Shown here one piece after another: positions 17,201-26,488 of a DNA stretch of 64,000 nt. The notes beneath the pieces are model-generated. The model did no database searches. It was not told where the DNA came from and saw nothing but the letters and a program-made list of their open reading frames with translations. Numbering within the stretch: position 1 is the first letter of the stretch; each line of letters opens with the position of its first letter. The position numbers and the translations under genes are program-made. Source of the DNA: Verrucomicrobiota bacterium (GTDB taxonomy: Bacteria; Verrucomicrobiota; Lentisphaeria; Oligosphaerales; Oligosphaeraceae); NCBI GenBank assembly GCA_019136135.1, contig JAGVUR010000078.1, positions 1 through 64,000 of the forward strand. Reading direction: 5' to 3'.

Positions 17201-18695
17201 CGGCAATGCCAAGGAATCCAAGCCGTTCAAGGTCACCATGGGCAAATCCGCTGATGAAATTGAAAACCAGACTCTGACGGCCGCTGTAATCCTCGGTGCA
17301 GTCATTGATGCTGACGGCATCCTGGATGGTGCTCCGACACCTGTGCTGACTGGTGATGCCAAGTCCTTCACCATTACGTACACCGTCAAGGCTGATGCCG
17401 TGAACAAGCTCGGCAAGTTCGCCCTCTTCACCGTCCAGGTCACTGACAGCGAAGGCGGCACCGGCACGGCAGAGATCAAGATTGTCATCGGTGCAACACC
17501 CTGGTATCCCGTCTACGACATCCAGGCGCCAGATTCAGAAGACTATTTCGTCGCTGTCGTCATTACGGATGAGGATGGCAACACCTACCAGATCGTTCCA
17601 TATAGCATGACAACAGTCACGCCTGAAGACTACTTCCGCCAGAACATCCCAGGATTCCTCAGTGGCGAAAAGCTCACCTTTGATGAATACGAATGGACAC
17701 CTGAGGAAGGCTTGGGCGAACCAATCAAAGACGGCATGGACAACCCAATCTCAACCCTGGTCCAAGTCCCGGAATATGGCACGCCGGACGAACCTACCGT
17801 CACTTATGACGACGCCAATTCTTCACTCTCAGTCAGCGCACCGCTCGGAGCAAGTGTCGTGATTGAGATCATTAACGCCAACGGTGATGTCGTAGCGACA
17901 ATCCCGCATACCTTCATCCCTGGCATGGACGGCATGATTGTTCCCGAAGCTGACATCCCCGTTGACCTCGCCCCTGGCGTCTATACCGTCAAAATCGGTT
18001 CGACCAATCCCGAAGGTGACTTCGAGGATGGCGACGGAACGCCTGGCGACGGGTTCCTCCAATTCACCGTCACCGGCGATGGCAATGTACCCGAATGGCC
18101 CACGGATGGCTTCGAACCTTCACACGGATATTACATCTTCGTGCCAGGGAACAAGTCTGACGTGACCTTCTCATGGCCCATCCATCCATCTGCAAAGTCC
18201 TATGAGATTACCATCATTGATGGAGAAGGATATATATACAAGACGCTCAGAAGCAACGCCAATACAGTGACCGCCAAGGCTCTGCCCCTTGACAACTACA
18301 CCTGGCAGGTGACAGCAGTCGGCACTGGCGAAGTCTCCGCCACAATGAGCTTCTCCATCTTCCAGAAGATGCAGGCAGGATTGGAAATCGCTCTAGTCAA
18401 CGTCAACGACGATATCGATGGTATTGGCGTCCTTGCAATCAATACACCTATCGGCTTTGCCGGTCGTTTTGACATCGTCTACTACAACGCTGAAACGCAG
18501 AAATGGTTCAACATCTTCCCCGAGGTTCAAAATCTAATCGGCTATCAAGGAACCGGAGATTATTTCATCATTCCAAGCGACCTGTTCAATGGCTACCAAT
18601 GCCAGGCTGGATACTACATCCTCATCCGTCCTTACGGTTCTACGCAGGAATACAGCGTGTACTTGATTACGGAAGCGTACGTAGTTCTTCCTTAA
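14226..18695 (+). CDS. Very large secreted multidomain Ig/cadherin-like protein
   Basis: 1489 residues with a signal peptide (MFKKKILFLLCASLLSVTAL) and AAGGAA 7 nt before the ATG. The protein is a chain of beta-sandwich domains of the Ig-like, cadherin-like and big-domain type. Linker-like phrases recur (ITINNSAPVANYDE, VNSAPTVVTNKTAD, VFVKINPVNEDPEI), as do Asp-rich motifs such as DLDGDDV and DADGIL that may bind calcium. Near the C-terminus a fibronectin-like module (VTFSWPIHPSAKSYEITIID) precedes a last domain of about 100 residues. There is no catalytic motif. A role as an adhesin or structural surface layer is inferred from architecture and from its neighbours. It starts 55 bp after the dockerin-like gene. 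Confidence 0.7.
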   Translation: MFKKKILFLLCASLLSVTALADITFSWKVSGPFVKATKLVRNAELQIEGDNERISQFNGTITLAEGITIDPAKAVVTTDNTFLIANTNKNAVRSLEGGKKISLAFANAMPIGSYSILAGPTAKTLVTLEVELDETSANLGVISNGFGSFTVKVHDPETNTTQNGTFTSSNLDFDYVDSFAFKTVDAALAQTTENVQLTILPTDANLFEAKAWSDAAGDMVATAAVGFKNVAIKDGSVNAGGIVVNPGTVAIQDGKIVYTPTQYFFGTFTIIYTAKSTDPNLVGEVQNLELNVKVNGVPSPLGIEDFNAPASTENDKLTITFTLTNYDGEAIPTNKDDYLLEGLEGVAIDTVQVVDNAVTITSTVIPYSAVIHPNLSHVYTITIKVKNKTLDGTNSMGVTIHDTNRDFTPAQGLDITPAVAYTTSDLTATITAEPIDPDPEDVVVTRYVWTSDTAKEFVGKTLPAAQTVKGEIWTVAIWSRSFNEPEKKTSEKAITINNSAPVANYDETKRLFIQKDGVDEFATMAMTMQDPDGDLFEVKDLVSARGATVEVVTDNGTVTGIKYTVRAVDTNDPNVEYFGNLADTVTFKLYDGTDYSKEYSFKVDYRMDPPPVVVTFTAPAASYNEVDNAGNAVVVEASVTVKDDDTTTVAPSGVSEITWAVAIDGLDAANFTLPALNFAPIAVVEGAAQATSTVKVTLGYDILKGKNRPVNHQVKLTATFKDGVGSVDSKEFVFTVVDVDRAPQAPKAITLTPSSNPLITGSTVDAQVVEANAPVDLDGDDVLYSYRYTITQPDNTQVQKTEADVNAANKVTSDALKKGDKIVFEAKATSKRAVDGNQMESNFVASDILTAVNSAPTVVTNKTADTPLVIEEAQQANVQHNFNINVFEATDVATYTDLDEAVGRDTIVITIDDANIADYASVQWNGVSLIVKPKPFMNTFGLANEDLPTFKVTVTDDKGAADQVEVFVKINPVNEDPEIAKSDIYVIPGEIDGNAKESKPFKVTMGKSADEIENQTLTAAVILGAVIDADGILDGAPTPVLTGDAKSFTITYTVKADAVNKLGKFALFTVQVTDSEGGTGTAEIKIVIGATPWYPVYDIQAPDSEDYFVAVVITDEDGNTYQIVPYSMTTVTPEDYFRQNIPGFLSGEKLTFDEYEWTPEEGLGEPIKDGMDNPISTLVQVPEYGTPDEPTVTYDDANSSLSVSAPLGASVVIEIINANGDVVATIPHTFIPGMDGMIVPEADIPVDLAPGVYTVKIGSTNPEGDFEDGDGTPGDGFLQFTVTGDGNVPEWPTDGFEPSHGYYIFVPGNKSDVTFSWPIHPSAKSYEITIIDGEGYIYKTLRSNANTVTAKALPLDNYTWQVTAVGTGEVSATMSFSIFQKMQAGLEIALVNVNDDIDGIGVLAINTPIGFAGRFDIVYYNAETQKWFNIFPEVQNLIGYQGTGDYFIIPSDLFNGYQCQAGYYILIRPYGSTQEYSVYLITEAYVVLP

Positions 18696-18716
18696 TGATT
18701 GATGAAATGAAAGAAT

Positions 18717-18741
18717 GCCGCCATCGATCATCGATGGCGGC
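18717..18741. other. Perfect hairpin between surface-protein genes
   Basis: Two 12-base arms (GCCGCCATCGAT and ATCGATGGCGGC) flank a single C, forming a perfect 25-base hairpin. There is no T-run after it, so it is probably not a full terminator. It could act as a partial terminator or stabilise the 3' end of the long upstream message. Confidence 0.6.
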
Positions 18742-18796
18742 AAATGAACCAAGAAACCCATAACAAGTAGAGGCTCTGAACAAGGAGACCATAACG

Positions 18797-19768
18797 ATGA
18801 ATAAGAAATTGATGACCTTCCTAGCCGTAATCGGCACGCTGATCTGCCTTTCAATCAACGCACAACAAGCAGCCCCCGCAGCAGACACCCAAGTTGGGGG
18901 CACAAGCAGCGTCGCGATTGGCGCTTGGAAACTCGGCCTCGGAGCGTCCTATCGCAACTTCCATACGGTGGAACTCAAGGGCAAATCCGTAGTCAACGAC
19001 ACCTATATGTTCTTTGCAGACGAAGGACCTTCCAAGATCCAGAAGTTTGATGAAAACATTGTCTCGGGCAATCGCTTCCCGAAATGGCTCGATCCTAATG
19101 GCAATGCATACTATCGCCCCGAGCGCGCATACATCGTCGAGGCAGGCACATACCTCTATAGCGGCAGTGGGGATTTCGGATTCCAGGAAAGCCTGGCTCC
19201 AGTCCTTTCGCTGGAATTCGACTTCTACCAGGACGAAAACCTGACCTTGGGAGCAATCTCCAACTTCCAGTTCTTCAGCTTGGACACCGCTGGCAGGACC
19301 AAAGGAAGAAGCGTGGACGAAATGACACATTGGGCACTGCTTCAGTACAATGGATCAGGTGTCCCGACCTATGTCGATGGCTATCAGCAAAACCCAGAAT
19401 ACACTTCCTACAACTCAAGCTACCTGATGGGTACCGGAAAAACCAAGTTTGATCTTGATTTGTACGTCATCGACTTCGGCATCCAATTGGGCTACACATT
19501 CTCAAACGGCTTTGACCTGACGCTTGCGGCAGGCCCCTCCATCACGCTCGCTGACATGGAATCCTCAAGCGGACGGATCCGTGACAATGACATTGACATC
19601 ACCTTTGGCGCCTATGTCGCCGGCGGCGTGAACTTCTGGTTCAACGAAAAGTTCGGCATTGGCTTTGACGTCCGCTACGACGAGGTTTTCGAGCATGTCG
19701 ATACCCATTACGCAAATCTCAACCTTGACTCCTGGAGCGCGATGCTCAAGTTCCTTATCATCTTCTAA
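18797..19768 (+). CDS. Outer-membrane beta-barrel protein
   Basis: 323 residues with a signal peptide (MNKKLMTFLAVIGTLICLSI, cut after NAQ) and AAGGAG 9 nt before the ATG. The mature chain alternates aromatic-rich beta strands (LGLGASYRNFHTVEL, LSLEFDFYQDENLTLGAIS, DLYVIDFGIQLGYTFSNGF, DITFGAYVAGGVNFWF) and ends in a strand closing with Phe (MLKFLIIF), the signature read by the BamA machinery. That fits a small outer-membrane barrel of 8-12 strands. It follows two secreted proteins on the same strand and is followed by a terminator, so it may be the membrane partner of those proteins. Confidence 0.7.
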   Translation: MNKKLMTFLAVIGTLICLSINAQQAAPAADTQVGGTSSVAIGAWKLGLGASYRNFHTVELKGKSVVNDTYMFFADEGPSKIQKFDENIVSGNRFPKWLDPNGNAYYRPERAYIVEAGTYLYSGSGDFGFQESLAPVLSLEFDFYQDENLTLGAISNFQFFSLDTAGRTKGRSVDEMTHWALLQYNGSGVPTYVDGYQQNPEYTSYNSSYLMGTGKTKFDLDLYVIDFGIQLGYTFSNGFDLTLAAGPSITLADMESSSGRIRDNDIDITFGAYVAGGVNFWFNEKFGIGFDVRYDEVFEHVDTHYANLNLDSWSAMLKFLIIF

Positions 19769-19808
19769 GATAAGCACATACATCTCAGATTCTTTATTTC
19801 TGACTATC

Positions 19809-19855
19809 AAGCCGTCAGACCAGTTTATTTGGACTGGCCTTGGCGGCTTTTCTTT
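19809..19855 (+). terminator. Rho-independent terminator after the barrel gene
   Basis: The arms AAGCCGTCAGACCAGT and ACTGGCCTTGGCGGCTT pair with a small loop and a few mismatches, followed by TTTTCTTT. It closes the unit 12458-19768 and sits just upstream of the next gene at 19879. Confidence 0.75.
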
Positions 19856-19878
19856 CAAATGAAATCATCGGACTGGAA

Positions 19879-22800
19879 ATGCTAAACAAGTCGACCACCA
19901 TCTTCACTACCCTTTTCGTTCTCGCCATTGCTTCTGCCTGCGCGAAAACATCCTTCACGCTTGCCGTATTGGAAAAAACCCTCCCTTACGGCAGTGGCGG
20001 AACCTTGCTTTCCTATACTTGGCAACCAAGGCGAGCCATTGCATTCGACGATGGGCAGATCCTCTTTTTCGCCCCACTCACAACTCAAAACGGCATCTAC
20101 GGGGCACTCTACAAAAACTCACCAGGCCAACAGAACCCAACGATCGTACACCTTGGATACATGCAATTGCCTGGTGTGTCATTCATTGAAATCGACAACT
20201 CCAACCTTTGGCTGGCACCACTTGCCGGCAATCAATTCGCAAGGGCTCAACTTGTAATAGACTCTGGAAACGCACACGTACGCCTCTTCACATCCCAATC
20301 GGGCGATATAGGTTATCTGGTCAACAACCAAAACCCGCAAAATCTGACAGCACTGCTTTGTCCCAGACTCTTTTCCACATCTTCCGGAAGCCATTTGCTA
20401 GGGGATGTCTCGACGAAGCCACTCACATTATATGCATTTGCACTCGATTCCTGGCAAAGATTCATCTTGAGAGACGAAGCCGAAAATCCCGAGCAATGGA
20501 AATACTCCTTTACCTTTGACAATTGGCGAGATGTCGCCGCCAATGCCGACGGATCTTGGTGGTATTACTTCGAACCGGCTGACGAAGGCGTCACGTTCAA
20601 CCTGAGGATCAGCAGTCAAGAATCACCCCAACAGTTGTTCGACGGCTTCACGGGACCGCTCAACGGCTCCTTTTTCGCAGATTGCTCAGCAGATGGACGA
20701 ATCGTCTACTTTACGAGATACGAAAGGAACGCTGCACAAATCTACAGGGCCGATATTTCAAGTTCAGGGCATGCAACGTTTTTTCGAATTACACAATTCC
20801 CGCTTAATGACTACAACCTCCCAGACACAAAATGGCTGATGTGCAGCGAGGACGGGAACTCGCTTGTCTTCGCGTCAAAGCGAGACCTCACAGGAACAAC
20901 TCCGGTTAATGAAGACTTGGATTTCGTACAAATCTACCACTATGACCACAAGTCACAACGATTTGCCCTGGTCAGCACCAAAAACGGCAACCACGCAAAC
21001 GCAGATTGCCACATGCCCGCAATCTCCCCGAATGGAAATACGATCACATTCTCAACCAACGCAACAAACCTCGGAGCCACTGACGGAAAACCACACCAGT
21101 ATAGAGTTGCAAAAACAACAGAACCCGATCCGAAGGTTCGCAAAACCATCAGCCTGAACGCATGGAACGAATTCGTCAACCAACCACTACCACAATTCGC
21201 TTGTGTCAACGCATCGCACGACGCAAACCAAATCAACTTCGCCACAAACTTGCAACTGGCGTTCCATGATGTCGAGCAAGTGACATTATTTGACGTGTAC
21301 AAACGTCATATCCCCAACCAAACCACTATCCTGCTCTCAACGGAAACCGATATCAGCCACCATATCTACAACACCATCTCCGGTGACGGAAACACAACTT
21401 GGCTCGATCGGGCGGCTATGACGTCAAACTACAACGGCAGCATCTGCGCCTATCTTGAAAATGGCAACCTCTACCTAGTCACCAAGGACGGAACCCAAGT
21501 CATCGCAACAGATGCCATAGCCCCAATCACGTCAACATATTCCTACAGCAAGTCAATCGCCTGTAAAACGAATTTCCACGGCAACATCGTCCTCTATACC
21601 GCAATAGACGGATTGCGGGCATGGTTCGCGGATGGGAACGAAAACGTCCTGATTGCACCAGGGATCACCGACTATGCGACCCTCTCACTTAGCGGACGCT
21701 GGGCATACTACTGCCAAAACGGCTTTCTTTACCGAGCCCAAGCAAATGCCGCCTCACCCCCAGAACAGCTAATGACCATGAACGCCATTTGCGCCATCAG
21801 CCAAAACGGAACCGCAGTCGCATTCATCGATCAAAACAACGAGATCAAAATCATCCCCCTTGATGCACCGAACGATGAAATGCAAGTCGAAAGCGGAAGC
21901 ACGATTGGTACTACAGGAGATACATTCGCCATTGCAGCCGATGCATCAAAGGTCATCTACGTCACCTCGAATCCCATTGACGAAGATGACAACAACAATG
22001 CAGCAGACCTCGTCTATGCCGACATCGACACACAAACATTCCCAACGGCGCAAGTCGCCACAAATCCACAGGCCGTTGACGAAAACGCAGACCCAGACAA
22101 CATCACGACCTATACGATTGACCTTGTCAACGACACGATTGTCGACGTCGCGATCAGATTAAGCCAAGACCAACCCGAACTCTACGGCAATGTCCAACTG
22201 CTTCATCCCAGTAGCACCAGCCAATGGTACCAATTGAACTACACGCCAACCCTGAATTACTGCGGCGACATATCCGTCGCGCTCGAACTCTGGAACGGAT
22301 CAGTCTGGACTCCCCTATCTGTCACCATAACTGTCAACAATGTCAACAGCCGACCCAAGTGGAAGAACTGGCCAGCAGGACAAACGCTCCCTGTAACGGA
22401 AGGAGTCACCTACGACCCAATTCCATTGGGGGGTTGGGCAACCGATCCTGATTTCATCTATTACCAAGGCAATCAACCCACCGAGGTCCTGACCTACTCG
22501 ACGGCAGACAATGCACCTGCGTGGGCAACTGTCAACCAGGACAACGAGCTGGTCATTGACCTGACCGAAGCCCATGATGCGGTTCCCCGTGGCGGCGGCA
22601 TCGTCAAGGTTCCGCTGGTGGTCACGGATGCCGGCGGCTTGACGGATATTTTCGAACTCCCCTTTAGCATCGAAAACACCAATCGCCCCGCCAGCATCGG
22701 CGTCGAATCCGTCTCCGCATTCGAAGGGGTAGAAATCCCCTGGGACAAATTTGCCGTTGGGGATCCCGACCAGGAGGATCAGGAAAACCTTTGGCTGTGC

Positions 22801-23475
22801 CTAGCACCATTCTGGGGCACCATCTACGACAAGACGGGAACGCCAGCGGAGAAGATTGCTTTCCAAGGCAGCACTGATACCTACTTCCGCGTCAAGAAAT
22901 CACAATTCCCCATTACCTACGCCTATACTCAACCCGAACCGGTCATCAATGCCACCAGGGATGCCTTCACCATTTGGGCGGAAGACGTGGACGAAGCCTG
23001 GGCAAACAGCGTCCTGATGACCGTCGAACTCAAAACCGTCGCCTACCAAGTGGCGGGACTGGTACGCGGCTTCGTTAACGAAGACGGAGAGCTGGTCTTC
23101 CAAGAACTCAAAAGGGGATGGAACCTACTCGCATCGCCATATGATCTCGACGATACTGCGGCATACTTCGAGTGCCTAGGCGTCGACGCCGCATGGAAGT
23201 GGAACGATGTTACCTACGTCGTGGCGGATTCCCTACAGACAAACGAAGGATTCTGGGCATACATACCGGAAGTTCCTCAGGATATCGCCGATGACGAGAT
23301 ATTCACCGCCACCAGGAGTTTCAATCCCTACATGCCGATTCCAGGCTGGAATTTGCGCGGGCAAGTTGACGCCGCCAAACACACATCCATCTTTGGCTTC
23401 AAGGACGGGGCATACCTAAAATCCCCCAATCTCCTGGACGGTGAAGGATATTTCTTCTTCAAGGACGCTAAATAA
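19879..23475 (+). CDS. Large secreted protein with TolB-like propeller and cadherin-like domains
   Basis: 1198 residues. The ATG at 19879 begins a signal peptide (MLNKSTTIFTTLFVLAIASA); upstream in-frame codons overlap the preceding terminator. Residues of about 40-720 carry repeated PD40/TolB-type blades (for example ADCSADGRIVYFTRYE, MCSEDGNSLVFASKRD, MPAISPNGNTITFSTN). Cadherin/Ig-like domains follow (AVDENADPDNITTYTIDL, VNNVNSRPKWKNWPAGQ). The C-terminus contains two related segments starting GWN (RGWNLLASPYDL and PGWNLRGQVD), a pattern seen at the ends of many secreted bacterial proteins. No enzyme motif was seen. It probably works at the cell surface or outside the cell. The stop is 7 bp before the next start, so it heads the glycosidase run 23483-32843. 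Confidence 0.65.
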   Translation: MLNKSTTIFTTLFVLAIASACAKTSFTLAVLEKTLPYGSGGTLLSYTWQPRRAIAFDDGQILFFAPLTTQNGIYGALYKNSPGQQNPTIVHLGYMQLPGVSFIEIDNSNLWLAPLAGNQFARAQLVIDSGNAHVRLFTSQSGDIGYLVNNQNPQNLTALLCPRLFSTSSGSHLLGDVSTKPLTLYAFALDSWQRFILRDEAENPEQWKYSFTFDNWRDVAANADGSWWYYFEPADEGVTFNLRISSQESPQQLFDGFTGPLNGSFFADCSADGRIVYFTRYERNAAQIYRADISSSGHATFFRITQFPLNDYNLPDTKWLMCSEDGNSLVFASKRDLTGTTPVNEDLDFVQIYHYDHKSQRFALVSTKNGNHANADCHMPAISPNGNTITFSTNATNLGATDGKPHQYRVAKTTEPDPKVRKTISLNAWNEFVNQPLPQFACVNASHDANQINFATNLQLAFHDVEQVTLFDVYKRHIPNQTTILLSTETDISHHIYNTISGDGNTTWLDRAAMTSNYNGSICAYLENGNLYLVTKDGTQVIATDAIAPITSTYSYSKSIACKTNFHGNIVLYTAIDGLRAWFADGNENVLIAPGITDYATLSLSGRWAYYCQNGFLYRAQANAASPPEQLMTMNAICAISQNGTAVAFIDQNNEIKIIPLDAPNDEMQVESGSTIGTTGDTFAIAADASKVIYVTSNPIDEDDNNNAADLVYADIDTQTFPTAQVATNPQAVDENADPDNITTYTIDLVNDTIVDVAIRLSQDQPELYGNVQLLHPSSTSQWYQLNYTPTLNYCGDISVALELWNGSVWTPLSVTITVNNVNSRPKWKNWPAGQTLPVTEGVTYDPIPLGGWATDPDFIYYQGNQPTEVLTYSTADNAPAWATVNQDNELVIDLTEAHDAVPRGGGIVKVPLVVTDAGGLTDIFELPFSIENTNRPASIGVESVSAFEGVEIPWDKFAVGDPDQEDQENLWLCLAPFWGTIYDKTGTPAEKIAFQGSTDTYFRVKKSQFPITYAYTQPEPVINATRDAFTIWAEDVDEAWANSVLMTVELKTVAYQVAGLVRGFVNEDGELVFQELKRGWNLLASPYDLDDTAAYFECLGVDAAWKWNDVTYVVADSLQTNEGFWAYIPEVPQDIADDEIFTATRSFNPYMPIPGWNLRGQVDAAKHTSIFGFKDGAYLKSPNLLDGEGYFFFKDAK

Positions 23476-23482
23476 CCTTACA

Positions 23483-26473
23483 ATGAAACGACTCGTTGCC
23501 ATCCTTTTCGCATGTTCGCTCCTGTCGTTCTCTTCAGATCAAGTCTCCCTTCTTGACCAGCATCTGAAAACAGCACAGGCCTTCATCGCTGATCTTGATT
23601 CGCCTCAACTGAAAATCAAATCCGAAACGATCGGAGGCATCAAGGCAACCCGGTTCGATTGGGATTCCACAAAGAAAGCCTGGGCGGAATTCGGTATCGC
23701 AAAGGCAACAGAAATCCCACCCTTTATCCGAGGAAAACTATTCGTCCAAGTATGGATACCCGAGAATCCAAAAGCAACGGCGCTAAATCCAAGAATCACT
23801 GATGCCGACAACGAAACAACGCAACTGATCAAACCAATCACAGACCTGAAACCTGGCTGGAATACACTCGAATACCTGATCGATACAACGAAGAAAATGC
23901 CTGGAAGCTGGGGAGATGGCAGGAAAAACCTCCTCTATGACCAGCCAATACGCGTGTCTGGCTTCTCAATCTCCTACAAGGACAGGGAAAATCCCGGAAC
24001 CATCGCCATCGGCAACATCGAATTCCAAATCCTGGAACGCCAAACAACCATCGAACTCGATACAGGGAACTCAATCCACATCCTGGAACCCAGTGACGAA
24101 AACCAGGCGACAATCATCTGGACCAGTCCTGACAAAACGCCAAAAAGACAAAAACTAAAGGCGATTGTAAAGGATACCCAAAACAACATCGTCGCCGAAT
24201 GCGCTGTCGATACTATCCTACAGCCAGATCAACCTTTCATCTGGATCATCCCAAAGCCTGAAGCCTTCGGCTTGTTCCACATCACCGCTTCAGCCACAGG
24301 AAATGGGGCGACTTACGAGCGGGAAATGCGATTCGGATACATGGAACCGCAAGGTCCGACACCTGGCAAAAGCACGGGCTTTGGCTTCGGCATCCAATCG
24401 CATGCGCCCTGGCACAGCGTCGATATCCAGCGCAAGGAAGCGTTCGCCCTTGCCTTATGCGGAGCAAAAATCGCCCGTCGCAACGTTGAATGGCGCAAGA
24501 TCCAGCCTACGAAAGATGTCTTTGATACCTCCTTGTATGACAGCCAAGTCAAGCTCTTCGAAGACCTGGGAGTTGAAATCCAACTTAATTTCGGAGGAAA
24601 TCCACCTGAATGGGCGAGGAGCGGCAAAGCGCCGTACAAGCCCGAAGTCGCCAAGCGCTCGACCTACGGCTTGCATCCAATCCCCCAAGTCTGGGGCGAT
24701 TTCGTCCATCGCTTCATGCTCAAAAACGGTCATCGGATCCGTTTTGTCGAAAGTTGGAACGAACCCGATCTCCTTGGATTTGCCAACTTCTCCTTGGACG
24801 ACTACGTTGAGCTGATGCAGGTTTTCTACAAGGCGGTCAAGTCAGCATCGCCCGACACCATCGTTCTCACTGGAGGTTTTGCGGGTCTTCAAATGCCCGA
24901 AGCCCACTCTAGCCATCCGGATTACTTCAGGGAAACGATCAAGCGCGCCAAGGGGCACTTCGATTCGATCGCATTTCATGCTCACGGAAACCTTCAATCC
25001 TACATCAACCAAATCGAAGGCATGCTGGAAACGATCAAGGCCAACGACCTGCAGGGCAAGGTCACCTGGTACTCAAACGAAACAGCCTGGCCTTCAACCC
25101 ACGGAAGAGAACATGAGCAAGCGGAAATCCTCTGGAAGAAGATCCTGTACTGCTGGTCACGGGGTGGCATCGCCTACAATTGGTACGATTTGCGCAACGA
25201 TGGCTACGACACGACCTACGTTGAACACAACTTCGGCCTGATCACAAAGGATTTCTATCCCAAGCAATCCTACCTCGCCTACAACACCCTGGCGAAAATC
25301 TTCAAGAATGGCACATATATCAGCGAGTTCGCCTTGCCCGGCCCCTTCCAGGCATTCCTCTTCAGGCATCGCAACGGCAAGGATTTGATCGTTCCATCCT
25401 GGTCGATCTCCGGCAAGGAAAGGCAAGTATTCCCGCTGACGGGAATCGAGAACAAAGCCACGATAGTCGACATCTTCGGCAACGAGACCGAACTCGAAAC
25501 GACCAATGGAATCGCCTTTGTCAACATCGGTTCTGCCCAGGCAATCCGGCTAATCGACCAAAAGCAGTCGCCCCAGTTCCTCACGTCCATGTTCCAGTTC
25601 CCAGCTTCAATTCTTACCGAAACGCGCCCAACCACCTTCGCCATCACGATCCAAAACCCAACCGCACATCCCCTCGAAAGCCAAATCGCCTGGAATCCGA
25701 TTCCGAATCTCCAGTTGAACCCGGCCAAGACAAGAGTCATCCAGCTTCAACCCAAGCAAACAAAGGATATTGAATTCTCCATCGCCGCCCAAAAATTGCT
25801 TCCCCAGGACACAACGCTCAGCGGAACGATTACCGTAGGCTCGAAGGTCAAGCAAGCGATCACCATCCCAATCAGGCAGAAAATTGTTCTCAATAACAAT
25901 CTGGACAAGCCAGATTTCATCCTGGATGAAAACTCGCCACGCAGAAGCACTATCGTCAACGCACCCCATCTCGCACATCTGGTCTGGAAGGATACGGACG
26001 ACCTCTCAGGAACCGTCGCAATCGCACACAAGGACGCCAAACTGCTTATCAGGGTCAAGGTCAAGGACGACATCCACAAGCAACCCTATTCCGGAACGGA
26101 AATCTGGAAGGCGGACAGCATTCAGTTCGCATTCCAAATCCCAAACCAAACGCTCCCCTGGGAAATGGGATGCGCACTCCACCAGGACAACTCCGTCAAA
26201 ACGCACATCTGGCGGGCACCAAAAGGATTCGACACCAGCGACACAAAGTTCCAAGTCGAGGCCACGCGCAAGGCAAGCACGACGCAATTTGACATCGCCA
26301 TCCCATTCGACGCCATCGGACTTAAGCTGGAGCACCTGAAAGACGGAATCCCCTTCAACCTGTTGCTCAACGACAACGACCAGGACGCCAGGGAAACGAT
26401 GCTCACCATCGCCCCGGGACTGGGAAGGGGCACAATCGAAACAGAAAAATACCCAATGATCGTAATCAAATAA
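23483..26473 (+). CDS. Secreted GH-A glycosidase (GH39-like) with C-terminal CBM9-like domain, copy 1
   Basis: 996 residues. The start at 23483 opens a signal peptide (MKRLVAILFACSLLSFSS). An N-terminal beta-sandwich (about 25-200) precedes a TIM barrel at about 290-600. Clan GH-A residues are visible: acid/base Glu427 in SWNEPDLL and nucleophile Glu533 in WYSNETAWPS, with HAHG between them. The last 180 or so residues form a family 9-like carbohydrate-binding domain (DFILDENSPRRS, WKADSIQFAFQIP, GCALHQDNSVKTH). The substrate is unknown; GH39 and related families include xylosidases and iduronidases. It is closely paralogous over its whole length to the gene at 29838. It starts 7 bp after the previous stop and has no obvious ribosome binding site, suggesting translational coupling. 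Confidence 0.75.
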   Translation: MKRLVAILFACSLLSFSSDQVSLLDQHLKTAQAFIADLDSPQLKIKSETIGGIKATRFDWDSTKKAWAEFGIAKATEIPPFIRGKLFVQVWIPENPKATALNPRITDADNETTQLIKPITDLKPGWNTLEYLIDTTKKMPGSWGDGRKNLLYDQPIRVSGFSISYKDRENPGTIAIGNIEFQILERQTTIELDTGNSIHILEPSDENQATIIWTSPDKTPKRQKLKAIVKDTQNNIVAECAVDTILQPDQPFIWIIPKPEAFGLFHITASATGNGATYEREMRFGYMEPQGPTPGKSTGFGFGIQSHAPWHSVDIQRKEAFALALCGAKIARRNVEWRKIQPTKDVFDTSLYDSQVKLFEDLGVEIQLNFGGNPPEWARSGKAPYKPEVAKRSTYGLHPIPQVWGDFVHRFMLKNGHRIRFVESWNEPDLLGFANFSLDDYVELMQVFYKAVKSASPDTIVLTGGFAGLQMPEAHSSHPDYFRETIKRAKGHFDSIAFHAHGNLQSYINQIEGMLETIKANDLQGKVTWYSNETAWPSTHGREHEQAEILWKKILYCWSRGGIAYNWYDLRNDGYDTTYVEHNFGLITKDFYPKQSYLAYNTLAKIFKNGTYISEFALPGPFQAFLFRHRNGKDLIVPSWSISGKERQVFPLTGIENKATIVDIFGNETELETTNGIAFVNIGSAQAIRLIDQKQSPQFLTSMFQFPASILTETRPTTFAITIQNPTAHPLESQIAWNPIPNLQLNPAKTRVIQLQPKQTKDIEFSIAAQKLLPQDTTLSGTITVGSKVKQAITIPIRQKIVLNNNLDKPDFILDENSPRRSTIVNAPHLAHLVWKDTDDLSGTVAIAHKDAKLLIRVKVKDDIHKQPYSGTEIWKADSIQFAFQIPNQTLPWEMGCALHQDNSVKTHIWRAPKGFDTSDTKFQVEATRKASTTQFDIAIPFDAIGLKLEHLKDGIPFNLLLNDNDQDARETMLTIAPGLGRGTIETEKYPMIVIK

Positions 26474-26488
26474 GAGGTCAAGAAAATC

